A DNA stretch of 64,000 nt from Macrophomina tecta (taxonomy: Eukaryota; Ascomycota; Dothideomycetes; Botryosphaeriales; Botryosphaeriaceae): NCBI GenBank assembly GCA_024180945.1, contig JAKSGN010000041.1:2728001-2792000 (forward strand), read 5' to 3'. Position 1 is the stretch's first letter; each line of letters begins with the position of its first letter. Shown here one piece after another: positions 54,136 to 64,000 of this stretch. A program made the translations under genes and the position numbers. Below the pieces are notes generated by a model that ran no database searches, was not told the origin of the DNA, and saw nothing but the letters and a program-made list of their open reading frames with translations.

Positions 54136-55383
54136 AGAGATGCCACGGATCATCTACTAGTTATATCAAACTAAGCGACGCGTATGACAATTGAGATCTG
54201 ATAAGGCAGCTCTTGGAAGTGGATATTGTGTTTCCATAGCCCTCGATGGGAAGGAGACATGTGTCCTTTCGCAGAGGTCTTGTCCTGCGCATGCGCGAGG
54301 ATCGGAGAGACCGTTGGGACTCGTTCTGCACGATCGATCCACCCCGTATCCGACAATAAGCAAAACGTATGTCCTTGCAAACCTTGGACGCACTCGGGTA
54401 TCAGTTGTAGCGGTGCATCGGACTTCCCGTACCGCAAGCGCACAGACTTAAAATTGGTGTCTTAAAATGCCTTTCGTAATCTTCATCTTCCCGCAATTTC
54501 CACAAAACACGAGACCCGTAGAACCCGACCCGTATAACTTCTAGCACCAGATAAGCTAGTCTACAAGTGACATACTGCACACAGACGACACACAAAACAC
54601 ATGATATCCTATGTACCGTCCAATGAACAAGGCACCGAAATCACGTTTGTTGGGAAGACTCTGCGTCGCTGTTATTGCTGCGGTTTCAAGCTAGCGCGCT
54701 TCCCCTTCCCGATGTCGCAAGCGAGAATTTGATTATGTCGATGCCATCATGACCGATTTGCTTAAGGTAGATGACTACCGACGTGGAAATTTCATAAGAG
54801 AGTCGCTGGGTAAACGCTCGCTCGACATTAGTTTCTTCAGTTTATTACCATTGCATTAGTTTGCTGCAAACATTCTGCCCATTTTTCCAGCCTACTCTGC
54901 AGTAACAAATGAAGCTTAAGCTAGAAGTAGTGGCCGCTACGAGCATATTCTAGGTTCTAAAAGGGGTTGGACTATATATAGTAGAGCAAAGATGGGCAAT
55001 CATGCCGGATGATTGGAAGAATTTGAACGGAGTTGCGTCGCAGGCGGCCCCGCATGATTGGCATACGTATGACCCTGAAAGCCAGTCTTGAATTTCCAAG
55101 CTAGCTATCTAACCTCAAGTGCACAAGTAAACCCCACTGCCTGAATCGACTGTGGTGCGAGGAATGGATCCATCCTTCGAGGCCGATACCACAGAAAGCA
55201 ATAGAACGGAGCCCTAAAGTAACGGACCACACTTACGTTTTGGTCGCCAGAAACTAGTGCCATGAACTTTCAGAATTTTGCCGTTTCTAGAGCTGAGGCT
55301 GTTGCCGAGCCGATGACAGCGTCTTGAAGCACGCAGAATAGGCAATATCCCTCTCGTCGTCCTTGGTTAGCCTCGGGGACGAT
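54136..55383. other. intergenic between convergent genes
   Basis: 1.25 kb between the 3' ends of the synthetase (+) and TFIIIC (-) genes. No frame above about 90 codons, no repeat, no RNA gene recognised. Confidence 0.6.
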
Positions 55384-57374
55384 TCAGTCGTCATCATCTT
55401 GACCTTCGCTGCCTTCATCCCCGTCCATAGGTCCCATTAGATCGTCCACGCCGTCTTCGTCGTCATCATAGTCCTCATCTTCGCTTCCAACCACGACGGT
55501 CGACTCGCGTTCTTCTATATCTTCTTCCATATCCTCGTCTTCGCGATCAACATTTCCTTCCGCTTCCTGAGGTTCCTTGTCAAGCCGGCCCGGATGATCA
55601 TCCGCATCTCTATTCCTGGTTGGGCTGTTCGCGGTGGACTGAGATTGTCGATCAGTCGCATTTGCATCCGCCATCCCAACATCGACGTTCTCGACGCCCA
55701 GATCCTTGCGCCAGAGACGGAAGTTTTGTTTGGCCAGGTTGCGGATGTCGGAAAGCATCTTTGCTTCTTTTTCTGAAATCGTAGAGTCGCGACCAATTGA
55801 CGTCTCTTCGAGGTTATCGAGCGTGATAAGGTCTGGGAATTCGACAACTCGCCTATAATCGTCGTCCTTGGGGGTACCACCTTTGGTGATGATGCCAATC
55901 TTCTCGCGCATCAAGACCTTGACCTTCGCCCACGTGCCATTCAGATACCACCCATCCGATTTTGTCTGTTTCATTGGTCATTTAAGCAGGCTAATTGAGA
56001 TTTCAAGATACTTACGTTGCAATCAGAGCGAAGCTTATCGGTGTCTAAAATCGTACGAAGCTGTGGGTCTGTGATGTCACATGCTTGCCAAACCTTGCCA
56101 TCAGGCGTCAGAGTCTTGCCATCGAAAAGGTGGGTGTTCTTATGCTTCTCCCTTGGCTTCCCTTCTCTGCGCCAGACATTGCGTGCATCCATCCACTTGT
56201 TGGGATCGTCGCTTGAATCCTTCTCTGACGGCAGCACAATCTTAAACATGAGTGTCTGATAGTGTCGGTATTTGGGGTCCTTTCGCGGATCCACCCCAAA
56301 CCTTATCAATGTGTCACGCCAGGGACCAGATTTGAAAGAGTAGCCAACATAAGCATAAGAGCTTCGGATTGAATCATCAGTCGAGGCTTCGATGTGATTC
56401 ATGAGATAACGCTTGGTCATTATAGGCCTATCATCAAGAAGCTTGCGCATGTTGGCGATGGTGGTGCGGATATGGGGCTCCAGTGATTCTTCTGGCGGGA
56501 GAGGAACTGGCGAACCATGCAAGATACTTTCTGCATCAATCTCCACGGAGTGCATGATGAACTTGCGGCTCGCAGTTGGATTATACATCACCTGCCGGCC
56601 GTGCTCATCTTGGAGAACCTTGACAGCCGGATTTTGGCGATATGAGTAGTTATACGGCACTTCAACCATTGAGAACTGGGCGGAAGGGCCAACATCCGGG
56701 TCCGCACTATTACGACGGTCGTCACTCAGCTTGAAGGCCTTTAGTTTCGGGTACTGGAAAGGAAGGAAGGTCTCCCGCAGCATATTCGCCAGAGGGAGTG
56801 TTGAGGTGGCATATTGGAAGTCGGGAAGCTGGCGGAAACGGTGATTCTCGTGCGCCAGTCCTATGGGCTGGATACTGTAGTTGTCAGGGTTGTCGCGCAA
56901 GCTCCGCAGCAGGACCTGAGGATCCGTGTGCGGAGCTTCGACTGCTGCTGGGTCTTCCACCCATGGGCCGTCCGACCCTCTTTTGCGCTTTCTCCCGGTC
57001 CGTTTGGGCGCGGAAACGCGCAGCAGCAAGTTCTGCGTCTTGACAAAATTGGACATGATGGGCTTTGCCATTGGATCGTCCGGGCGCAAAGAGGCACCGA
57101 TGGTTTTGTCCCGGTCCTTAGTGTTGAGGAACTAAGCTGGTCAGGTGGGCGCGGGGGATGACGGGCAGACGTCACGTACCTTGTCCAGCACTGCGCGCCC
57201 GCCCAGCGACTTAATGCCATTGTCAATGTTCTTGACGATGCACGGGTGCTCGATACTCACGACAGCGTCGGGCGGTACCAGGAGGGCGGGCGACGACGGG
57301 TCTGGCCGGGACTGCTGGTGGCGCAGCGGCACGGCGGGCGGGTCGTAGAGACGGTCGACATCATCGTCGTCCAT
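55384..57374 (-). CDS. TFC1: TFIIIC subunit tau95 (TFIIIC5/Sfc1)
   Basis: DNA-binding subunit of RNA polymerase III factor TFIIIC that contacts the A box of tRNA genes (yeast Tfc1/tau95, fission yeast Sfc1, human GTF3C5). 630 residues from three exons: 57374-57180, 57131-56016 and 55965-55384. N-terminal triple-barrel part: VVSIEHPCIVKNIDNGIKSL and RPDDPMAKPIMS. Central domain: ADPDV...EVPYNYSYRQNP, then DDRPIMTKRYLMNH, the winged-helix-like segment, and AYVGYSFKSGPWRDTLIRFG with YRHYQTLMFK, the most conserved stretch of the family. The C-terminus is a long acidic tail (EDEDMEEDIEERES, SEDEDYDDDEDG) as in fungal members. Frame intact. Divergent from RTS1. Confidence 0.95.
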
Positions 57375-57999
57375 GGCGGCAGTGGCGTGGAGGGCGGGAG
57401 TACTGCAGGCGCGGCTGATGAAGGCAGAGTCGAGCTGGGGGGATTTGACTAAATTTAAGATGGGAAGCCCCGCAGTACAGCGGTCATCTACGCGCTAGCG
57501 TAGGGTCCGAGCAAGCTCGCGGCCTGAACATCACAGTCCATCACCTCCTCGACGTTACAGAGCCAGCACACGCCCTCCACCGCGTCCCTTCACACGCCCT
57601 GCCTCTGGCCGCCCGCATCCAGCACCTCTCCGCTCTCACCTCGCCTGCCGGAACCTGGCCATCCACGTCGCTCGGTCCTACGTCGGCGTTCTCCCGCCTG
57701 CGTTGCTGTCGCGGCCGCATCGCATTGCCAGGCACTGGCAGCCGCCGCTCAACTCTCGCAGCGACCTCACTCACCTCCTGCTCGTCTGCCTCACTCCATG
57801 CCCGTCGGGTCGCCCTAATTTCGCATCCGACACCACTCCCCGGCGTCTGTCCCTCTGCCGCGAGACTCAGCTGGCTTTCGGCGAGGCCAGTGTCGCGCTC
57901 CGAGTCCTTTGACCTGCAACGCCTTCTGGAACCGCCGCACCTCCTTCTACTTTCCTCGACCAACACCCACATCTCCCCGCGCACCTGCGCCCTGCCTTG
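57375..57999. promoter_or_regulatory. bidirectional promoter region, TFC1 / RTS1
   Basis: 625 nt between divergent starts, strongly C-rich on the + strand after 57540 (CTCC, CCGCC), as in fungal leaders. The long open frames here are compositional. No specific site assigned. Confidence 0.5.
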
Positions 58000-60807
58000 A
58001 TGACTATGAAAGGCTTTCGCCAGAGAGTGGTAAGTGAGCTTCAATTCCTCCCTGCCCGCTCGTACCGCTGCCCGGCCTACCGCCGCGTCACCCGTACCCT
58101 TGCTGAGGACCAGCTAGACCGACAAGCTTCGCTCCCACGACACCAAAACATCAAAGAAAAAGGACCAGTCGGGCACCTCTTCTCCCTCGCACGGCAACTC
58201 GGGTGCTCATTCCCCTGCTGGCTCCGCGCACGCTACGCCCACCTCCTCGCAGACCCAACTCCCTATCAACAAACCGCTACCGTCGAATGACAACGCCGCC
58301 GCATCAGCTGGCCATCAGGCCCCAGCCCAGCCAGCCCAGCCTGGTATACCCAATTCACTTGCGCCTGGCGCACAATATATGAGTGGCCAGCCTCACTTGG
58401 CTCAGGGAGCAGGAAACGGTTTGCCGGGCGCCGTGCCAGGGACACCGAGCCGCGGAGGCCAACCTCTGGCACCGAGTGTTGTCATCAGCCCCAGCGCACC
58501 TGTGAGTATCCATGTCTCACATCCCGCCACACACCAACCCAAACGCGGCGCACTTGCGTCCTTGGCCCCACCTCTGCGCCTGCTTTTCGACAATGAACCT
58601 CACTGACATGATCTGATCTAGCACGTACCGCCCCCGGGAGCTGCTGAAACGATGCCCGGAGATCTACTCCCACCCAAAGCTGGCAGCAAGTCGATGCTCT
58701 TCGACCGCCTGCAGACTACTCCTAAAGATGTTGCTGAGGGAATCCGCACTCCCAAGCGGCAGCACTCGTCGCGTTTCGACATTTCGGACCAGAGCAAGCG
58801 TGAGCTTGAAAAGCTCCCAGGTTTCCATGAGGTTGCGCCCAACAAGCGGGAGGAGCTGTTCATGCAGAAGATCGATCAATGCAACATCATCTTCGACTTC
58901 AACGACGCAAGTGGAGACATGAAGTCGAAGGAGATCAAACGCCTGGCCCTGCATGAGCTGCTCGATTATGTCGCCAACAACAGACAAGTCATCACCGAGC
59001 GCATGTATCCGCGCGTTGTCGAGATGTTCGCAAAGAACCTGTTCCGCCCCATCCCTCCGCCGATGAATCCCCAGGGTGAAGCCTTTGATCCTGAGGAAGA
59101 TGAGCCTGTTCTCGAAGTCGCCTGGCCGCACATTCAGGTCGTTTACGAGTTCTTCCTTCGCTTCATTGAAAGCCAAGATTTCAACACCAATATCGCTAAG
59201 CAGTACATTGACCACGGTTTTGTTCTCCAGGTAAGTGTGAAATGGAAGCAAGCGATTAGAGACATCCTGAGCTAACCAAGCGCAACACCGACCAGCTTCT
59301 TGAGCTCTTCGACTCGGAAGATCCCAGAGAGCGCGACTTCCTCAAGACTACGCTGCATAGGATATACGGCAAATTCCTTAATCTCAGGTCATACATTCGG
59401 AGATCCATCAACAACGTCTTTTTCCAGTTCATCTACGAGACCGAGCGCTTCAACGGAATTGCAGAGCTGCTGGAGATTTTGGGCTCCATTATCAACGGAT
59501 TCGCCCTGCCGCTGAAGGAAGAACACAAGCTATTCTTGACCCGTGTGCTGATTCCACTCCACAAAGTGAAGAGTCTCAGCATGTATCACCCGCAATTGGC
59601 CTACTGCATTGTTCAGTTTCTGGAGAAGGACGCTGCGTTGACTGAGGAGGTATGTTACGTGTCCGGTCGCATTTAGTGGAAATGATGCTGATCATTGCCC
59701 ACTCAGGTTGTACTCGGCCTCCTCCGCTATTGGCCTAAGGTGAACAGTACCAAGGAAGTGATGTTCTTGAACGAAGTCGAGGACATATTTGAGGTCATGG
59801 ATCCCGCAGAGTTCGCCAAGGTCCAGGAACCGTTGTTCAGCCAGCTCGCCAAGTCTGTTGCTAGCCCCCATTTCCAGGTAAGTACTTCTACGCGTTTCAT
59901 GCATGCTACTGGCTTTCTGACGTCGCGCAGGTCGCCGAACGAGCTCTCTATTTCTGGAACAACGAGTACTTCTGCAACCTCGTCAGCGACAATGTCGAGG
60001 TCATTCTTCCCATTATGTTTGCTCCTCTCTATGAGAACTCCAAGGGCCACTGGAATCGGTATGTGTTGGATAAGCCTTGCGTTATGGCGCTTCTCTAACC
60101 TAATCAGGACTATTCACGGCATGGTGTACAATGCCATGAAGCTCTTCATGGAAGTTAACCCGCAGCTTTTCGACGAGTGCTCGCATGAATACGCTGAGAA
60201 GCAGCAGAATGCCCAGTCAGAAGAACAAGCACGGAAGCAAAGATGGGACAAGCTCGCCGAGCTGGCCGCGGCGAGAAAGAGTGGTTCGGTTGACGCCAAG
60301 GCCGCCCTTCCGCCTACTGGATCTAAAGTGGGATCTCCCATGCGCATGGACGACCAAGACCCCTTGAGCCAGGACAGCCAACGGAGATTAGAAGCCCTGC
60401 GTCTCCAAGACGATGCCATGTCTAACAGGGAGCGGAGGCCCAAAGACTACGCGGTACGTTAGTCTGTCTCAAGTACGATGCATTTCTGGAGCGCTTCTCT
60501 TCACCTCGCACGACGGCTTTGTACACACCACCTTTAGAGCAGTTTAGAAAACCTTTCCGTTCTTACGCCGCGCTTGTACGGATGCGAAGTCATGTACAGA
60601 CAGACTCTGTGATCTCTCTTTTTCTTGAGGGTCGGGACGGACCAACTAACCGCCCTTTGGAAATAGAGGCGTCATCATCACTCCGCATCAGCAGATGAAG
60701 GGAGGAGGTCTGGTCGACCTCGTAGCAACAGCCGGCCGAATTCTGCCGGCGGCTCTGCACCTAATTCGCGCACAAACTCCAGCAGCAGCGTCAAGAAGGT
60801 TGGTTAG
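58000..60807 (+). CDS. RTS1: PP2A regulatory subunit B56 (RTS1)
   Basis: B'/B56 regulatory subunit of protein phosphatase 2A, which selects substrates and location of the phosphatase. Eight exons, 720 residues: 58000-58029, 58118-58501, 58622-59230, 59296-59649, 59707-59877, 59931-60058, 60108-60453 and 60667-60807. The tiny first exon ([10 protein letters not shown]) and a Ser/Pro/Gln-rich exon 2 precede the HEAT-like core, which starts near [19 protein letters not shown] and contains [36 protein letters not shown] and [20 protein letters not shown]. After [10 protein letters not shown] a 213-nt intron (GTACGT...AAATAG) leads to a last exon [20 protein letters not shown]... ending in KKVG; reading through gives a false stop at 60462. 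The Arg/Ser/Asn tail is a typical fungal extension. Confidence 0.93.
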
Positions 60808-62359
60808 GGGCGGCGCATCATGGCGATTCTTTGTATTTCTTCTTCGGAGATCCCGGTTTGTCTGGGGTCTAGGGTTGGTCGTGTCTGGACTCGGCTCGAC
60901 CCATTGCGGCATACACAGTGTTTTGCGCGAATGGAAACTGTACTCTGGCGGCTTCATGGCGATGGCTTGTCCGTTCATCGGCTGTCCAGTAGAGGGTTTG
61001 TTGATTCTTCTGTTTCCCAGCATCTGCTCGAGTCATGGTTGAGGGATGCAAACCTTATTATCATTCGCGGGTTCTGGAGCGTTTCTCCTCTTATCATCAA
61101 CCTTTCTTTTGTTCCTGTTCTCTTCCCTACCTATTGCCTGTTCTCGCGGTGTTGATTAATTTGGCGTTTCCTAATTCGCAAACGCAAGGCCTGCTGGCGG
61201 CGAGGGGCCCAGCAGAGTCGACCGAGGGCCCTGGTTGACTGGATCGTGTGTGTTTGGCTGTGTTAGACGGGGCAGTTTTCGTCGATACATAAGAAAAGCA
61301 ATCAATTCACCGCGCTTAATAAGACTGCTGTTTGCGGATCGCCGGGCGTTGGGAACGAGGTGCGACTTTGTGCCCTATGTATTGCAATCTGCCAGTAGCG
61401 CGGACGAGGCTTCCCCGTGCGTTGTTCCGGCCTCGAGCGTTCGCAGCAACATTTCCCTTTTCAGAAGCCGTATGTTTTAGCCTTAGGCACCCATGAGATT
61501 ATTTCACTCTGGAGAATGACGTGGGTTCAGAGCAACAGAAGGCTCCCACATCCCTGTTCAAGCATGAAGCTCTAGGGGCTATCTCTCGGCCCAGCATTAG
61601 CAGCGAGTGATAAACACATTTGCAGAGCCGCTTGCATCCGGCCGGCGCGGGCTACGGCGGTTTGGAAGAGCCGGCCGCCGTTTCTCCTGCAGCTTCCTAT
61701 TGTTCACGCTATGCCGGTGTGGGTATCACAGGCGTCCGCTTGATTGCTTATACCGTGCTACCAGCGCTGTGAGAATGCGCGTGTGAGCCGACGGCTGCTA
61801 TTGTATACAGAAGCTTAGGTAGCGAGCTTTTCAATTTGATGGCGTCGCAGAGACGACTGTGTAAAGTCGTCGGCCAAACACTGTGTGAGCGTCTCGCGCG
61901 TATGGCAAGGAACCGAGGCGCAAAGCGGGAGGTGCCAAGCGTGCACATGTCACGATGTGCAGCGCAATGGCCATCGGGGCGTCGAGCGGACGCAGGCCTG
62001 GGGGCGGAGAGAGAAAAGCGTTGAAGACGCCCCCGGCTTGCCGGGCTGCTGTTTGTTGGCTCGGCGCTGTGCTCTCAATTTCCGACGGGCCCCTTAAACC
62101 GCGCGACTCAGCCGCAGCGTCAGCCTTCAGTTTCTCCGCAGCAAAGTTTCTTGTCCTCTACGCGTCCTTCCTTCGCCGTCTGATTGCTTGCCCCGGCGTT
62201 GTGAGCAAGGCTGGGCATTGTTGCTGGTGTTTGCGCATAAGTTTAGCAGGTCCGACTTCTCCGATCCCTTCGAAACCAATCCCGCCGCTACTTTCCACCC
62301 TCAACCCGCCGCGCGCGCTTCCTCCACATCCACGCGACCTGCAAACACCAACCGCCGCA
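60808..62359. other. intergenic, upstream of ELO gene
   Basis: 1.55 kb. The last 250 nt before the ATG at 62360 are CT-rich with CACC and CGCAA near the start, fitting a long leader; frames open into it are not supported by family sequence. No repeat or RNA gene recognised. Confidence 0.55.
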
Positions 62360-63554
62360 ATGTCGAAGCCAGATTGGATCCAGATCGGTGCGCCGACTCT
62401 CGACCGGCCGTTTGGCATTCAGCTGTGGCCCATTTTCGAGAAGGCCTTCGAGACGGTCAAGGGCTACAAGCCGCAGGACTTCCGCTTCGTCCAGGGCGAG
62501 ACACCCTTGTCTACACTCCAATCCTGCGCCATCATGCTCGTCTCCTACTACGTTCTCATATTCGGAGGTCGCGAGGTCATGAAGAACTATCCCGCGTTGA
62601 AGCTCAATGGCTTGTTCAAGATCCACAACTTCTACCTGACGGCCATTAGCGGAATTTTGCTGGTGCTGTTCTTGGAGCAGCTGATCCCCGAAATCGTGCG
62701 CAATGGCGTTTTCCACGCCATTTGCGACCATGAGGGTGGCTGGACCGATAAGTTGGTCATTTTGTACTATGTGGGTTTGCGCAGATTCTCTGTGTGTTGC
62801 GGTGAATATTGCTAATTTTCTCCACAGCTCAACTACCTGACCAAGTACCTGGAGTTCATCGATACCATTTTCCTCTTCTTGAAGAAGAAGCCATTGAGTC
62901 CGTATTTCCAGGTAGCAACCTTTGACGTATAAGCTGACCGCCACAGCCTTCCTGCACACCTACCACCACGGCGCGACCGCCCTTCTCTGCTACACCCAGC
63001 TGATCGGCCACACCTCCGTGTCATGGGTACCCATCACCCTGAACTTGACCGTCCACGTGGTTATGTACTGGTACTACTTCCAAAGCGCCCGTGGCATCAA
63101 GATTTGGTGGAAGAAGTATATCACGATCATGCAGATCATCCAGTTCGTTCTGGATCTCGGTAAGCGTTCTTGACTGTGATTCAATTGTCCGTCTAACCCG
63201 CAACCAGGCTTCGTCTACTTTGCGTCCTGGACCTACTTTACCTCGACCTACTTCCCTTGGCTCCCGAACGCTGGCAAGTGCGCCGGCGAGGAGTTCGCGG
63301 CTATTGCTGGCATTGCCATTCTTACCTCGTACCTGTTCCTCTTCATCCTCTTCTACATCGCTACATACAAGAAGCCGGTCCCGAAGGGCCGTGGCCGCGC
63401 CAAGAGTGCTCTGGTCGAGATGAAGGACGAGAAGGTGCCCACCGTTGGTGCTGTCCGCCGCCGTCTCAGCGGCGCCTCGCAGTCTCTTGCCAACGGCTAC
63501 TCCCCCGCCGCCGCCTTGCCGAACGGCAGGGTGACTCGCTCCCGAAAGGCATAA
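62360..63554 (+). CDS. ELO-family very-long-chain fatty acid elongase
   Basis: Condensing enzyme (3-ketoacyl-CoA synthase) of the ELO family, endoplasmic reticulum; it extends acyl-CoA with malonyl-CoA, as Elo2/Elo3 do for sphingolipid acyl chains. 346 residues from four exons: 62360-62770, 62828-62897, 62947-63159 and 63208-63554. Motifs: [31 protein letters not shown], the catalytic histidine box FLHTYHHG (split from KKKPL by intron 2), [13 protein letters not shown] and [11 protein letters not shown]. Seven or so hydrophobic helices. The second intron has a weak donor, TTGA|GTCCGT. The Lys/Arg-rich tail ([19 protein letters not shown]) may retain it in the ER. Length and the long N-terminal segment ([19 protein letters not shown]) favour the Elo2/Elo3 class over Elo1. 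Confidence 0.95.
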
Positions 63555-64000
63555 GCGTACAATCACCTATAAGCGCCTGGCCGCGCACTTACGTTCAAGC
63601 GTCGAACCTTTTGGATTCTTCAGGCACAAAGATTAGGGAACGGAAATGGGCAGCTACGGCACTATTTTGACAACGAAACTCTTCTCCATAGAGGAGCATG
63701 ATGGGCGGGCGGACATGGACATGAATTTTCGAACCTTTGGTTTCCGGTTCCTCGGTGGATACCCCCGATCATAAGGCATGAAGGGGCTGCTCTGAGTGGC
63801 TTTTCCCTTTTTTGGGGCGTTCTTATTATTACGGTTGTTTGGAGATGAGAACAGCTCCGCGTAGACGGTATGGCATTAACAGCATTGTAATAAGAAAACA
63901 GCCTTCGTTATGTATGAACGAGTAGCATAGATGTACTTTGTAGCATGGGGAGGGCGCGCGAATGGGTCCCTTAGATACTTCAGTGGATAATGCATAATCG
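63555..64000. other. 3' flank of ELO gene to window end
   Basis: 446 nt of 3' untranslated and intergenic sequence. No gene seen; a neighbour may begin outside the window. Confidence 0.5.

Overview
The window is nuclear DNA of a filamentous ascomycete (Pezizomycotina; a Dothideomycete is possible but I cannot prove it). Evidence: genes of eukaryotic families on both strands are split by short introns of about 50-70 nt with GT(A/G)NGN donors and YAG acceptors, house-keeping genes have clear fungal signatures (Zn2Cys6 regulator, BOR1, ELO, RTS1, TFIIIC tau95), and repeats carry C-to-T/G-to-A decay concentrated at CpA, the pattern of repeat-induced point mutation (RIP). Exon boundaries below were worked out by hand from splice consensus and reading frame.

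Left part (1-8.1 kb): BOR1-type anion/borate exporter (-), Zn2Cys6 regulator (+), SET-domain methyltransferase (-). Transposon block (8.8-18.3 kb): two opposite-facing copies of one TA-flanked, long-TIR element enclose an MFS sugar/quinate-type transporter gene. The first copy carries a young, intact pogo/Fot-type transposon nested inside it; the second copy is a RIP wreck whose transposase can still be read through Gln-to-stop changes. A telomere-like CCCTAA motif and an unidentified coding relic lie in the first copy.

Gene-dense core (18.4-33.5 kb): mitochondrial D-2-hydroxyglutarate/D-lactate dehydrogenase (-), 20S proteasome alpha4 (+), CHY zinc-finger protein (-), a 5-phosphatase with an N-terminal beta-propeller-like region (+), a GFA/CENP-V domain protein (+) and a 1505-residue chromodomain protein with an HDA2/3-like segment and coiled coil (+).

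Sparse region (33.5-47.5 kb): one small Ser-rich protein gene at 39.0 kb, otherwise GC-rich non-coding DNA with simple repeats, and two decayed genes on the minus strand (43.5-45.3 kb), one an NTF2/SnoaL-like protein, whose stop codons look like CAA/CAG to TAA/TAG changes.

Right part (47.5-64 kb): a large acidic, repeat-bearing protein with clathrin-adaptor-like motifs (-), a peroxisomal 4-coumarate-CoA-ligase-like acyl-CoA synthetase whose frame is broken twice by single bases (+), TFIIIC subunit tau95/Sfc1 (-), the PP2A B56 regulatory subunit RTS1 (+) and an ELO fatty-acid elongase (+). Most genes are unrelated house-keeping functions; I see no operon-like or biosynthetic cluster. The most unusual material is the nested and RIP-decayed transposon block, the RIP-like single-copy pseudogenes, and the chromodomain/HDA2-3 fusion.
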